Positions 10,546-23,301 of a stretch of DNA of 64,000 bases are shown here, piece by piece. A program made the translations under genes and the position numbers. Source of the stretch: Nephrocerus scutellatus (lineage: Eukaryota > Arthropoda > Insecta > Diptera > Pipunculidae); assembly GCA_947095585.1 (NCBI GenBank), contig OX352761.1:20351277-20415276 (forward strand), written 5' to 3'. Below the pieces are notes generated by a model, which was not told where the DNA came from, made no database searches, and saw only the letters and a program-made list of their open reading frames with translations. Numbering within the stretch: the first letter of the stretch is position 1; each line of letters begins with the position of its first letter.

Positions 10546-12144
10546 TATGTCAGATTTTTCTCAATTCGAATTCAACATGCATTCTTGGAAGATAAACCTT
10601 GGCATAGTTCAGACGGGGACATGTCCCGCAGCATGTTAATACCATTTTATCCAATTAAAAATCTGGCGTAGATTGATTTTTGTCAAGTTTTTCAAGTCAA
10701 GTTGTTCGTTTTCTCTATAAAAAAAAAAACAATTTATGGTAGATTGAAATTCCTCTCTAACAACATAACTACAACAGCAACACACAAATATTTATATTTA
10801 ATTTTGTTCGATTTACCGAGAAAAAATTTGACCTCGAACGGTGATTTTTAAAACAATTAACGATATTATAAAACATGTTGATGTAGCGAAAACCCGTTCG
10901 ATATATGGCTTTTGTTTGATTTTCCCCTATTTTTTGACCGAGTACACGCGTTTATATTCATCAAACGTTCAAAAAATATGCACTAGTACGGTAGGCCGCA
11001 AAAATTCGACGATGACGATGATAATCTTCTTCTTTTTAAGTTTTATCCGCACCAATCGTATATTTTTAATCACGGTATTAATTACTGTGTGAAGCGAATT
11101 GAATTCAATGATAAACGAAAATTAATCACAAAACAAAAGTCAAAATGGCAGCATATTGCCAGGTTTTTTTTTTGTGTTTGTTGGAAGGGGTATACTCGAC
11201 CGCGGGTAGAATATTTTACCTCGGAATTACACTCAGTGCAATTTTCAAATTTAAACGAACATCATTAGTATAATTTTGTAACGTTCAGTGCAATATTGTG
11301 CGTTTATGAATATTGCTCCTGTGTCATTGGTGCTAACACACATGACTTTAATGCTTATAAATGTTCAAGTGTGATGGCACCCATGACACACACACATTGC
11401 TCTAGGTATTTAGATAAGGAAGACAGTCATGAAACGTCATTCATTTGTTGAAAATTGAAATGTTTCAAAAGAAATACGATGAATGAGCATTACACTCTGA
11501 TAGACTATCTGTGTCAACGAATTACTAATGCAGCGACTTCAATTTTCCTTAATCAACATCAAATATTTCTTATTTATTCTTTTGTTTTTAGTTTAACGAT
11601 TACTATGAAAGGAAGTAACAATTTGACATTGCCATTTCATGGCACAAATAATATTTATACTCGGTGCCAGCGCCGATATCACAGCCGATAAATGACATAG
11701 CCAACAACTATTTTTGACATCGCCCATATTGCAAATATTGTACAGTATTTATAAACCCACATGCCACATTATTGCACGCAGGGTAAGTTTTTTCATCATT
11801 CGAAAGCCATATTGATAACGCCATGATAGTCAAAATATGTTTTGTTCACCTTAATCCACGACGTACAATTTCGACAAAATGGACATGTTGGCGCAACATG
11901 ATAATTCAATGATTTTATGGTTAATGTACAGAGAGTAATAAACCATAATTATTTAATACGAGCACAACATGCTACTTGAACATTTTCGGTACTATTACAA
12001 AAAGGAACTTGTAAGTGTCACTTCGAACGAGGGGCTTAAGGTGTTTTCAAATATAATTTTCTGCGCTGCTCCGGCTGTATACAATTTCTATTATTTTCCA
12101 CGAAAAGTTAGCAAACAATTAAATAATTTAAAACCTAATAAAAA
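10546..12144. other. Intergenic, upstream of ZAD gene
   Basis: I see no coding sequence with recognisable domains. The last ~100 bp before 12145 should hold the 5' UTR and promoter of the zinc-finger gene, but no clear TATA or initiator pair is evident. Confidence 0.45.
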
Positions 12145-15100
12145 ATGACTTCAGATAGTGTTGACACATTTAAAGCATGCAGAACTTGTGGAACGTTTTA
12201 TTTATCAAACTCGGAATATTTGCGGTCCATATTTTGTGCGGGTCTTGATCCTCCTGAAATGGAACTGATTCGTAATGAAATAAAATGCTGGAAAATAGGG
12301 GTAATTAAAACGTTTAAAAACATATTTTTGTATAGATTTTATAAAATCGTTTTAAAGATTTTAGAAAATGACGGCTATCCGCAGAATATTTGCACCATTT
12401 GCATTGAAGAGTTTGCAAAGATTTTTGCATTTCGCACATCATGCATTGCAACACAACAGCAACTTCGTCGTATCTACCGAAGAGATGTGAAGGATGTGAA
12501 GCCGTTATTGTCCACAACTGATACTGACACTAAACTACCAGACATATTTGAATCTTCACAACAAAGTAATGAATACATGTCAAATATGAAAACTTTAATG
12601 AATATTAAAACAGAGAAGAAGTCACCCTTGGACCTCGGCTTTATTGTTCTTGATGCATTAAGTGAATCCGATGGTGAGGGATATAATGCTGAAAATACCT
12701 ACAAATACATTTCCGTAAAAAAGGAGAAAAAAGAAGCTTCATTTGGTGACATCGAGAGTAGTGTTTGTTCAGTTCCATCAAAATATATTGAAAATGCAAA
12801 CGATCAGGAAACCACCAGTAGTAAGGATCAGGAAACAATGGCTTCTGAAAACAGTACAGAAAATAAAGTTTCAATTGAAAATACAAGCCATCCACATCTT
12901 ACGAACGATGTCACATCAAATTTCGAATCTAATTCATGTGCAGACAATAAAAATGTAGAGGCCTTTCCATCAGCGGATGAATCTACTTCATTGTCATGCT
13001 CATTTTGTGTTTATTACGACGGCCATGACGCGGAGAAGGTACTTTTTCTATCGAACGATTTAAAGGAACATATAGATGAAAAACACAAATCTGAAAAACC
13101 TTACTCCTGTGCTTACTGCTCTGAGACATTTGTCTCCGTACATAACTGCAAAATACATGTTAAATATCAGCACTGCGATTTGTTTGTAAAATGTGATATT
13201 TGTGATCACATGTCCGCAACAAAACTGCTTAATAGACAACATAAAAGGAAAATACACAACATTAGCGATTATAAATGTGCGATTTGCCAAAAGAAATTCA
13301 AAAATATATCATCAAAACGTTTTTATCGTCACATTCAATGTCATGAACAAAATGATTATTTCAAATGCACGCAGTGTGATTATATTTGTAATTCTCGGAC
13401 AAAACTTATAAATCATACGAACGCAGCTCATGAGAAGAAACGGAATACATGTAGAGTGTGTAGATTTTGTAACAAAAGTAAGTATCATGATTATCGATTA
13501 GTTAATATAAGATTTAGACATCCAACTGTGAATTTAATATGCTAAGGCTTTATTATATTTATACTAGCTGATCCCGGGCGCTTCGCAACCCGCACTCACG
13601 TATTACCACCATCTTGTTACCTCCAAAGAGCGGGGGTGTACTATAGCCTAAAACCTTACCCCACCTGCCAATAATCATCACATTTGGCTCTACAACCGGG
13701 CCTCCCGCAAAGAAATCTCCACCGGTCTCGATTTCAAGCCTATTTCAACCAGTTTGGCTAAACTCTGAACGTCCTGGTTTACGCCATCCTTTAAGCGTAG
13801 GCTTGGCCAGCCTCGCTCCATAAGAAGAAAGGAGAGGAGAAAATCGTATACGCGGTACGCAACAACGTTGTACTACGATACTTGCTGAACGTTGTGATAT
13901 CTCCCTTCTTATATGTGGGGCAGAGGATGCCTCTTCGTCAGTCTTCTGGCATCACTTCTTCCTCCCATATCTGCACTATTTGTTCATGAACTGCTTGGTG
14001 TATTAAGGGATCTCCTGGTCCGCTGGGATGCCATCTGATCCCGAGATCTTATTATTTTCGACCCGATTGTTCGTTCTGCTAACTTCGTCTATGTTTGGTG
14101 GCGGCAGCATAGTATTGTCTTCGGTCATTGGTGGAGCCTCAAAACAGTTGGCTCACAACTTAGCAAACTAAAAACTGCTCTTTGCATCGCTCTAAGATGC
14201 CAAAGAGATCAGATTACCCTCTTTATCTTTGCAGTATGTGCAACGCGGTGTATATTGCGTCATACCGCGGACGCTTTGGTAGAACTTTCGCGCCTAGTGC
14301 AGTCCTCGCTCCCTGTTTAATGTTCTAGCTCACGGACATGATTCTTCTCCCAGGCTGCTTTTTTTCGCCGGTGAACTGTTTTTTCAAATCTTCTGCGCTC
14401 TTTATATTCATATTCGCGTGTCCGCGTTCTATGACGTTGTGGCATTGCTCGGTACACAACATTCCTTCGTTCAGTCGCTAGCTTACAACAAGATTGTGGT
14501 TCGAGTCGACGTTGGCACCTCCTTACGCTAGTACCATCATCAGGCTCGGGTTGTAGCGGCGGTCTATCAACACATGGTCTATCTGGTTACGGGTGGCACC
14601 ATCAGGATATACCCAGGTGTTGTCGTGGATATTTTGTTCTTGCAATAACTAAATTATTACTTGCTGCCATCTCTGTGACTCGTTGTCCATTGTCATAAGT
14701 GTTCTCGTGCAAGCTATGGGTATCAATGTGCTCCCTAAATACTGGCTATCTAACTAGTTTTGTATTCATATCTCCCAGAATGATTTTTTCATTATACTTT
14801 TGCTTAAGGGTTTTTGTCACATCAATCTCATGAAGTCTCGCATGACAGTTAGCTAACAGGATCGGTTAGCTGCTGTGCAGTTAGACTCTATACAGTGAGC
14901 GTACTTTCCATGAGAAAATTCTTAAATCGTTTAGCCTTTTTCGTTGCCGTGGTCGTCGTTCATCAGTGTATCCTGATTTGGGTTCCTTAATAAAGTTTTT
15001 TGAAGGTACTAACCCCGATTATTCAGGTTTTCGTGTATTGGAGGAAAATCACCGGCGGCCACCACATTGAGGTTCTATGGCACTTCCATCAGTCAAAGAT

Positions 15101-15850
15101 AGTTACGGCCACCTGTAATTCTGATGCATTCTGTGTTATTCGCCCTATAATAATAATATTCGGCGCGACAGACCATTGTATATTTTTGCACACAAATGGG
15201 AGGGACCTACAATTTTACTACTTTTATTTTTTTAATTAAGGCTCTTTTAAAAATCTTTTAATGTAATTTTCTGTATTGAATTTTAACAGCTTGTGTTTCT
15301 GGCTATTCCCTTAAAATGCACCTGAAGCAACACATAGCCGCAGAAAAATGTCCATATTGCAGCAAAGGTATTTATTTATTAATATTTAAAAAACGCTATG
15401 AAAATAAATTCCAAATGCAACCTCTTTGTTTTTCCGTTTTTAGAATTCAAAAATAATGCGGACAAAGAAAAGCATATATGGTTTGAACACGCAGAAATTG
15501 CAAAGGAGGAGCTGAAAAGGCTTTACGCTAACCAAAAAACAGGTTGCAATGAAAACCTTGAAAATGATGTAAATACTCCTGAATGTTTTCAGAAAGCCGC
15601 TAGTTCAAGTTGCTCTGATCATGACTTAAAAACCACTCACGAAGCTAGAATTCTTTATTCGTGCGCTGTTTGTCCAGCAACTTTTTTAACCCAGAAAAGT
15701 CTTCTATGTCATCACCAATCTAAACATCGTTTAAATACGAAGTCCTCAAGCAATTGCAAATTATGTGGTAAATCCTTTGAACTAAAATTCAGCTTAAATC
15801 AGCACATAAAGCGTTTCCATAGTAACGGTAGCGTCAAACTTTCGCCATAA
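12145..15850 (+). CDS. ZAD C2H2 zinc-finger protein, 586 aa
   Basis: Exons 12145-12300, 12358-13477, 15290-15367 and 15444-15850 join with consistent phases. The N-terminal ZAD has its four zinc cysteines at C12, C15, C64 and C67 (ACRTC and ICTIC). A 57-bp intron inside the ZAD is a multiple of three and has no stop, so an unspliced reading adds 19 false residues. Its place matches the intron of the two paralogs at 20773 and 25336. An acidic linker (about 90-270) is followed by nine C2H2 fingers, including YSCAYCSETF, YKCAICQKKF and SNCKLCGKSF. The sixth and seventh fingers each straddle an intron. ZAD proteins are arthropod nuclear DNA-binding proteins that dimerise through the ZAD. Target genes are unknown. 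The long third intron (1.8 kb) contains an RTE-like LINE and a SINE piece. A poly(A) signal lies at 15949. Confidence 0.88.
13690..14990 (-). mobile_element. RTE-like LINE relic in zinc-finger gene intron
   Basis: The minus strand contains decayed pieces in the order expected for an RTE-type ORF. Endonuclease comes first (TRNQID near 14575-14610, matching the copy at 28620-28680). A linker with an EYEYK-like stretch follows near 14395-14420, then the 3' end near 13720-13860 (RW..D type residues, matching 28400-28520). No frame stays open. It sits in the 13478-15289 intron, opposite to the gene. Confidence 0.6.
15145..15222 (-). mobile_element. 5'-truncated SINE copy
   Basis: TAATAATAATATTCGGCGCG ACAGACCATTG and ACACAAATGGGAGGGACCTA match the 3' body of the SINE at 8295-8574, with an internal deletion of roughly 45 bp. 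The tRNA-like head is absent. It lies just before exon 3 of the zinc-finger gene. Confidence 0.75.
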
Positions 15851-16749
15851 TATAATAAGTGGAAATTTGTACAGAATATTATAATTTGAATTTGTTTAGA
15901 TTTATAACTGTTAGCTCTACTCTTTATGTTTAAAGTGAGCCAGCAAAAAATAAATGGTAAACAAGTAAATGTAAAAAAACTTTGTTTTTCGGGTACAAAC
16001 ATTTATGTATACATCGGTCATCGACACACACGAGCACAACATTTCAGCTCTATATGATGTGACAATATTGATTGAAATGTATTGAAAGAAGCCGAAAAAA
16101 ACCACTTCCACGAATAACGTGTCTCACGCGGGATTTAAGAAATGGCTTATGACACTACTGCTCAGCTCTCTAGGTCGTGTGAAAGGTCATTAAAAAATAC
16201 GATTTTTCTGAAGAAAAAAAAAACTTTGACAGCCCCTCCTACAAAAAGGGGGCGTGACCGCCAAGAAAAAATGCGGTTTTCAGGGAGTGTACAATGAGGG
16301 CTTTCAGGAAAGGGGTGTCTGGAACCCCAAATCCAATGCGGGTTATACTGCAGTTTAGCCCAGCTTTGTTCTGATGCGCCTCGCTGCCTCACAGAAGAAA
16401 ATGAACCGTTGTTCTAATTTTTTTTGCGTTTTTATTATGATTCGTGATTCGCGAATATACAATGTGCCAATCGAACACACATTACTCGATTGGACTGTAG
16501 AGTACAACTATTCACTTTAGTTAATTGAGTTGCTCTTAATTAAGCTACCGAAGAGAAGAGTGCTGGTTTGGTATTCTTCACTACAGAAAAATTTCGAAAT
16601 AAAAGTCTACAGTAACTACAAAGGGTGCCATAAATGTTTTTAGAAAATGGTAAAACTAGAGTTTTCCGATGCAAATCTCTATGTCAGTCAAAAAAAATTT
16701 CATGTGATGATTTTTACGATTTTCGAAAGCGGCTAACTCAACAACAGTG
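15851..16749. other. 3' flank of ZAD gene; otherwise unassigned
   Basis: The poly(A) signal AATAAA at 15949-15954 probably ends the upstream gene. The rest contains a fragment near 16160-16330 with CTACAAAAAGGGGGCGTG, vaguely similar to 24455-24480 and 52660-52680. No gene is supported. Confidence 0.45.
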
Positions 16750-16989
16750 CTTCGAATAGGGGCTATCAGACGATGAACTTGTTCGCCGCGAACATGTAGT
16801 TCTGGCTTTTATTCACATGGCGAACATGTTGGCGTAGCTAACGTCGGTAGGTCAACAACACCATGGCAACCAGCAGTAGAGTATTATCGGTTGATAAACA
16901 TCGCCCAAAATAATGACGGATATAACTAAATGTCGATGGAGGTATATGGTTATCCTTACTAGGAATTCATTACTTTCTGCAACACGCAT

Positions 16990-17141
16990 CCAGGACCCAA
17001 CCTCGTTTTATGTTTATCAAAAAACTTCAGCCTTTTCATATTTTTCCTTATTTTCTTCACTTTTAACTTTCCAAATTTCTGGTCGAGCTTCCAAAAGTTG
17101 GAAAAACTCTACCCAAAAATCGGTATTTACACTCGATGCCA
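16990..17141 (-). pseudogene. MADF-like DNA-binding domain fragment
   Basis: The minus strand from 17141 reads MASSVNTDFWVEFFQLLEAR then PEIWKVKSEENKEKYEKAEV. It then shifts frame in a T run before FDKHKTRL. The W...LLE..P.IW pattern with a following Lys/Glu-rich helix is typical of MADF (Myb/SANT-like) domains, found in fly regulators and in the second ORF of PIF/Harbinger transposons. Both sides carry GTTCGCGAAC-type palindromes (about 16770-16790 and 17295-17360), so a small decayed transposon is possible. Only the first half of the domain is present. Confidence 0.5.
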
Positions 17142-17462
17142 TGATGCCGACGAAAAAAACTTTCCAATATATATATACACAAAAAATTTTCACAATAAAT
17201 TTCTTTTGTCCACAATCTTATGATTGAACTGAGCACCATGAAATTTTTTTTAGAATGAAAAATTGTATGGCGGTGTGACAACTTGTTCTCAGACGACGAA
17301 CATGTTCGCGAACAACGAGAAAATCAAAATTTTTTGAAATCCAGCGATCATGTTCGCGAAACTGGCAAACAGCCTCACCCAATCAAATATCCCGCGACGT
17401 GTTACGGCACACAAGTTAATCACTTCTAGTGTTTATAATAAGTGTTTATATAAATATGGTAA

Positions 17463-17912
17463 AATGAATTTAAACGCGAACGACGTTCACTCAAAGACTC
17501 CACACTTTTTGACAGACGCACAAAAAAAGGTTCGTGTCGATTGGTGCCACCAAATGCTTGAAAAATTCGTTGAAGGTACTGCCAAAAACGTATACAAGAC
17601 CGTGACAGGTGACGAGTAATGGATATTTGCGTATGAGCCGGAAAAAAAGGGCAATCGACTGTTTGGGTCTTCCAATTCGAAGAAAATCTAACAAAAGTTG
17701 TGCGAGCTCGTTAGGAAGCAAATGGTAGCGTGTTTCTTTACGATAACTGCTCATGTGGTTACTGTGGCTCCCTTGAAAATCAAAAGAGTCAATTCAGCTT
17801 GGTATACGAACATTTGTTTGCCTGAGGTTGTCAAGAAATTGAGAGAAAGCAACCCAAAACGGCGATTCATTTTGCATGACGATAATGCGTTCTCAACCAC
17901 ACTATTGTGAAT
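17463..17912 (+). pseudogene. Mariner-type transposase relic
   Basis: Readable blocks in order are HFLTDAQKKVRVDWCHQMLE, VYKTVTGDE followed by a stop at 17617 then WIFAYEPEKK, KQMVACFFTITAHVVTVAPL, VNSAWYTNICLPEVV and RRFILHDDNA. These are mariner transposase (DD34D) motifs: VTGDE.W carries the first catalytic aspartate and ILH.DNA the second. The third aspartate region is missing and there are stops and frameshifts, so it is dead. Confidence 0.85.
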
Positions 17913-19078
17913 AGTGATTAGTGGTTAATCGAACAGTCTCTCCAATATTGTTACTTTAAAGACAGCTATTACTCAATTAGTTCAGGCAAATCAAACACGC
18001 TTTTGATTTTAGTTATGACTTTGCCTGTTCAGTGTTCCTGTCGTGGATTTTTTTCCCATTTCGAGTGAATTTTCATTATTTTAAATTAAAAAAAGAGAAA
18101 AATGAACTTATTGAATCCGAAAAAAGGGTGGGATTGTCTATTTTGAAATTTAATTGATGTGGAAAAGTATTGCTTGTCTCTGCCTCATAACGCTGTGTCA
18201 GAGCGAATATTTTCCATAATTTCAGATGTTAAATCAGACAAGTAAATGTAAAAATATTCATATATATATAAACTTGTGGCAGCGCTGTCCCGGTTAATCT
18301 GCTAACTATCGAAACATATAGATGGTAACTTCTGTACATACGATAACACTGAAAGAGAAATCAAAAAAGGGACATCATCATTGTGATCATCCGAAACATC
18401 AAACGATCGACACGAAATTTTAACTCGTTCTTCAAAACAAAAATATTAAATAAATATTATAATCTATTAATATAATAATCATTCTTTAATATTTATTAAT
18501 AAACTTATATAAAAAAATAAATATCAGCAATACCTGATAAGATCCTCATTTGAATAAAATAGGACCATATGCGTATCTTTATTAAAAAATAATTATTTTT
18601 AGAAACTGAATGTATAACGAAACACGTCAGTTTAGCTTAACTCAGCAGAATCGTATTCCAGTTCCTTTCCAAGTACCAGACAAAGAGTTCCAACAAACTC
18701 CATACCAGTTCATCGTATCAGCAACTGCATTGTGCAAGTTTGTGATGATTTTTATTAGCTTAAGTTTTCAGTAGATTAATAAAGTAGAGGTTTCACCTGC
18801 AGCAAAATTATTTTTTTCCATTTTATTTTTACCAAATATGAAACTATTATATTTACTATTTCGAAAAATGCATAAAATGACAGGTATTTTAAAAAGTGCA
18901 TGTGGTGACCCCTTGACCAGTTCCAAAATATGACGAAAACCTGCTAGTTATGGTATAAGACCGCCATGCAAAGTTTGGGCGGGATCGGTTAAACGGCGTG
19001 GAAACGTATTGTTACGAAAAGTAGTAAGTAGCGCAGATAATGCAAAACGAATCCCAAGATAAAACGCAATGTACATAA
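17913..19078. other. Intergenic, AT-rich
   Basis: Only very short ORFs and no recognised repeat boundaries. A fragment near 18900-19000 (GTTTGGGCGGGATCGGTTAA) looks like part of an interspersed repeat, but no second copy is clear in the window. Confidence 0.4.
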
Positions 19079-19344
19079 CCTTTTTCGAAACCGAGACTCA
19101 TTTAAGACTTAACTTATTTGCCGCGATCTTAAATAAGTCAGTAAAATCGTTCGAAACGTATCAATGACTTATTTTGGCAGCTGCTTTTAAACAACAAATA
19201 ATTTTCTTGCATGTATAAAAATCAAATAAAAATGATGTGATTTAGATTTTCGTGCAAGAAAGAGATAGAAAATAAGTCACCTCGCGAGGAGACTTATTTA
19301 AATAAGTCAGGTTCCACAAATAAGTCTTCATTTCGAAAACAGCC
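19079..19344. mobile_element. MITE family C, copy 1
   Basis: The ends are TTTTTCGAAACCGAGACT on the left and AAGTCTTCATTTCGAAAAC on the right. The body shares long stretches with 45510-45773, such as TTTTAAACAACAAATAAT and GATTTAGATTTTCGTGCAAG. It is about 266 bp and non-coding. Confidence 0.8.
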
Positions 19345-19513
19345 ATACTCGTCCAAAAATAGGCACTGAATTAGAATTAAGCGTTTACAAAAGCATACTT
19401 TAAGGCTGTAAGATTAATTAGACCTTTTTACGGTTTATGTGTAGGTATATGTAGTTTCTTTTTAGAAGATGACTCATTACATATGACTATGGTTAGTTGT
19501 AAATAAGGGAAGT

Positions 19514-19860
19514 TGTCACAATGTTTTGGTCTTTTCTCAATATTTCTGTTTATAAGATTGGAAGTTTCTGGAAACATTTCAATGAGTATAAATAGCAAGG
19601 TGTTTTGAACCAGCAGTTCAGTTTATTGTCTAGAATTCAACCAGTCAAGTTCAAAAAATTCTTGCAAAGAGTGTTTTTGTAATAAGTGTTTTTGTGTACA
19701 TTTAAAGTTATCACCAATATAAATTGTGAACTTGTATTATTTTTTTATTGTTTGTTTATTAAAGTTGATATTTGTAAAGAAATAAACTTGTGCTGTGTTT
19801 TATTTGCAAAATCCTCTACGAACTCGAAAGCCTAAATTTCGTATATAGGAAAATACATTT
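19514..19860 (+). mobile_element. Possible solo LTR (promoter plus poly(A) unit)
   Basis: TATAAATA (19587-19594) is followed 33 bp later by an initiator TCAGTT (19618-19623). A poly(A) signal AATAAA (19781-19786) comes only about 160 bp after that, with no ORF between. A complete Pol II start and end in 200 bp is the layout of an LTR (U3-R-U5). A start near TGTCACA at 19514 is a guess, and no target duplication was seen. A short non-coding RNA gene is the alternative. Confidence 0.4.
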
Positions 19861-20129
19861 AGCTTTTCATTTTTATTTAAAAAATTATACGAATATATAT
19901 ATTAATATATTATATAATATATTAATATCAATTAATTATATATTAATAAATTTTTTTAAATATTTTTAGTTTGTGTGTACTGAATTTATGATGTATAAAC
20001 CTTTTTTTTTTCAAATTTATTTTGGGAAATTTATGGGAATTTATTTCTTTAAAAAGGGGAAAATCGTAATAGGTTCCAAGTGGGATAATTGATGCAAAGG
20101 CTTATTTTAGGCGTATTTTGTTTGAAAAC

Positions 20130-20440
20130 CGAATAAGAAATTCGAATGTCAAAATCAGCCAAACAGCAGGTTTTCAAATTCCAAAGAAGGAATTCGACAT
20201 TGCAATTGTGTTGTAATTCCTTATTCAACGGCGAAAAAATACGGCTTTTATTGTCGAGGAATAAGGAATTAGAATTTTAAAACCAGCACAACACCAGGTT
20301 TTTTTATTCCAAAGAAGGAATAAGATGGTGGTGCAATTGTTGTTGTAATTCCTTATTCCCGGCACATAAAATACAGCTTTTATTGGCAATGCTAAATCCT
20401 ATTCCTGTGCCAATAAAATGCACTTGTTATTGTGTTGATT
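20130..20440 (+). repeat. Repeat block upstream of ZAD paralog 1
   Basis: Bases 20143-20224 (ATTCGAATGTCAAAATCAGC, GCAGGTTTTCAAATTCCAAA, GAAGGAATTCGACA) recur almost unchanged at 24930-25005 ahead of the second paralog. A more diverged third unit lies at 20262-20360. It may be promoter-proximal sequence copied with the gene or a short dispersed repeat; a related piece occurs at 53915. Confidence 0.55.
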
Positions 20441-20619
20441 GGGTGGGTCTTCCCAAAGAACGTAAAAAAGTGATGTTCATCAACATTTTTTGAATTAGCA
20501 CAGCAATATCCTGGGTTCTGGCCAGAGCAAGAAGAACTCGGCATATGTACATAATAACGTTTTTAATGTTTACAAAAAGAAAAGAGTTAATTGGTATATC
20601 AGATTGCGTAAGAAATAAA

Positions 20620-23162
20620 ATGATTAAATTAATGCAACCGATGGAGCCATGCAGGACATGTGCGAAATTTTACTGCGCTGATTCTATAAATTGGATTAAA
20701 CTTTTTCTTCCGAACCGTTTTCATACCGAAATTGAAAATATAAAACTGGAATTTACTACTTGGAATTTGTTGGTTAGATTCTTGTTTATCTTTTTTTAAT
20801 TAAAAGAACTAATATTAATTTAAAGATTTTAGAAAACGATGGTCTTCCACAAAAAATCTGCGCTGACTGCTTTGAAAAGTTATGTAATTATTTAATATTC
20901 AGAAATGAGTGCGAGTCTGCGCAACTACGATTGAAAGCTCTTTACGCAAAAGATAATATGATTCATTCGCGTGCTCATATTAAGAGTGAAGAAATTTCAA
21001 TTCAATTTCCAGCAATACTACAACACCCAACTCTAGAATCACACGTTTCAACATCGTCGGAAATTATTGAAATGGTATCCTCTGATAGAGTTGAAAGCTC
21101 ACCAATTTTAAAATCGGACGAAGAAAACCATTTGATTGACACAATTGAACATTCTAACAAAGAAAAAATCATTCAAGAAACATCATCATCGATTCAAGAT
21201 GCGTGCAATAAAAATTTAATTAAAATAATAACCTTAGAAAGCCTAGAAGAACGAATAGAGAATTGGCTAACTGAGCAAACAAAAATAACAAATGCACATG
21301 AGGAAGCCAGCGAGGTAATTAAACTTGAGCCGAATGACGAAATAGGTATAGAATATACCAAGGCTGATAATATATTAAGTACCAAAGAAAATCTTGAAAA
21401 AAGAATAGCAAAATGGTTTGTTAATATGCCGGGAAACTTGGATATTGAAATAAAAACACCAAGAGATGATCCGCTTTACGTGTCTCCTCCAAAGGGTAAA
21501 CATTTACAGAGAAATGTTCGTCGACTAATTTCTCAAAATCCTTTGGCTTGTAAGTACTGTGCATCTGAGGATGTGCAAAAATTGATTTATGAAAGTAAAG
21601 AAGCGCTTGATGCCCATTTGAAGCAGTCTCACGATCCAGAAAGACCTTACAACTGTCCAGACTGTCAAAAGAAATATCGGGACAAGTCAGTACTCAGATC
21701 TCACATTATAACAAAGCATTTAAAAAGGGGGTGCATATGTGAGATATGTGGTAAAAACTGTATCGGACATCCAGCTAAACTAAAGAGGCATATGGAATGC
21801 TATCATACGCTCGGAAACTATGATTGTGAAATGTGCGGAAAACAATTTAAAAGCTGTTCTTTAAGTCGTTTTAATTATCACAAGAGATGGCATAATCCGG
21901 ACCAACAATACAAATGTTCACATTGTGCCAAAGTATTTATACAGATAAATCATTTGAAGGTACATGAAGCAACTCACACTGGTGTAAATCCGCACTTGTG
22001 CAATTTATGTGGCCTAGGTAATAGTTTTTTCCCCTTTAATTTCCCTCAATAATATTACTCTTATAGGATTCAAAACTACATGGCATCTGCGTGTTCATAA
22101 CTATCGTAAACACGGAGGCAAAAACCCTATTAAATGTCCTTACTGTTATGAAAGTATGTTTGGAGAATATAGAATTTTAAGTTTGCTTAATAGTTAAATT
22201 ATACTCAAATTACAGCATTTCCAAACTATGATGCGAAAGGTGCCCACATAAACAAATATCATTTAAAAATCGTTAAATCTTTAGATATGGTAGAATCGCC
22301 CATGTACCAAAAACAATTTGAAAACGACACTAAATTTGACACTCACATAAAATTGGCTCATGAGGAATATAATGGAGATATTGTTCATCCAGCAATAAGG
22401 AGAATTGCTAACACTGTTCAGAAGAACTATAAAGGATCTTTCCGCTGTGATCACTGCACTAAAAGATTTCATTTAAAAAGAGCATTGCTTAAGCACTCTG
22501 CCATGCATTCAACAGACGGAAGACCGTTTGCCTGTAGGGAATGCAGTTTGACATTTAAACAATCACCACATTTGAAAATGCACATGGATAGCGCGCATTC
22601 AAATGTTAAACCGTATACCTGCAACATATGCCAAAAATCGTTCGCATTAAATTACGTACTTAGAGGACATATGAAATTTCATGGAGGTAGGATTAGAATG
22701 CTAATATATAAACATCTAAAAATATTGAACATACTCTCTCTTTCAGAAAAATCCTTTAAGTGTTCTCACTGTGGCAAGGGTTTCACACATAAAAAGTTTG
22801 TTGTGTCACATGAACGTCTTCACACCGGGGAAAAACACTACAAGTGTGATTTATGCCCTGAAACATTTTCGCAGCATGGAAGATTAAAAGGTACCCAGGA
22901 TTTGAATTCTTTCGCGTATGCATGCTGAAAAAATAAATGTTACTTAAAATTAAAACTACAATGCAAAACTTAAACACTTAAAAATTTTGTAAATTGTACA
23001 TCGTATATGTAATTTAAATATTTTAACCCGTTTCACTTCGCAGGACACATGCAGAAAAACCATTTGCGAACATCACTGGATGCAGTGGATAATGTGGCAC
23101 CTTCAATGCATATTCAGTTAGAATTGGATGACCTAATAAAACCTCTAGAAGTCGTGTCATAA
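20620..23162 (+). CDS. ZAD C2H2 zinc-finger protein, paralog 1, 721 aa
   Basis: Exons 20620-20772, 20826-22017, 22067-22153, 22216-22686, 22747-22890 and 23044-23162 total 2166 bp and keep phase. I chose the ATG at 20620 because the paralog at 25183 starts at the same residue (MIKLMQPMEPCRTCAKF). The ZAD pairs PCRTC (exon 1) with ICADC (exon 2). An acidic linker follows, then twelve good C2H2 fingers, e.g. LACKYC, YNCPDC, YDCEMC, HLCNLC, IKCPYC, FRCDHC and YKCDLC. Between fingers 7 and 8 a thirteenth has lost both cysteines (ESPMYQKQF where the paralog has ECPICQKEF). The intron 22687-22746 is 60 bp with no in-frame stop. It should be a nuclear DNA-binding protein; function unknown. It shares most fingers with the next gene, its tandem duplicate. 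Poly(A) signal at 23262. Confidence 0.88.
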
Positions 23163-23261
23163 TAATGCATCCTGAAATGTGCCTTAAACTTATTATAAAC
23201 CCAATATAATGTACATACTCTTACTTACTGTGATAATAATTTTACTACTTATATCTATCTA

Positions 23262-23267
23262 AATAAA
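23262..23267 (+). promoter_or_regulatory. Poly(A) signal of ZAD paralog 1
   Basis: AATAAA lies 100 bp after the stop codon at 23160-23162, a suitable place for cleavage of this transcript. Confidence 0.6.
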
Positions 23268-23301
23268 ATTGAAATCAAATGTATTTGCTTGCTATTAATG
23301 G

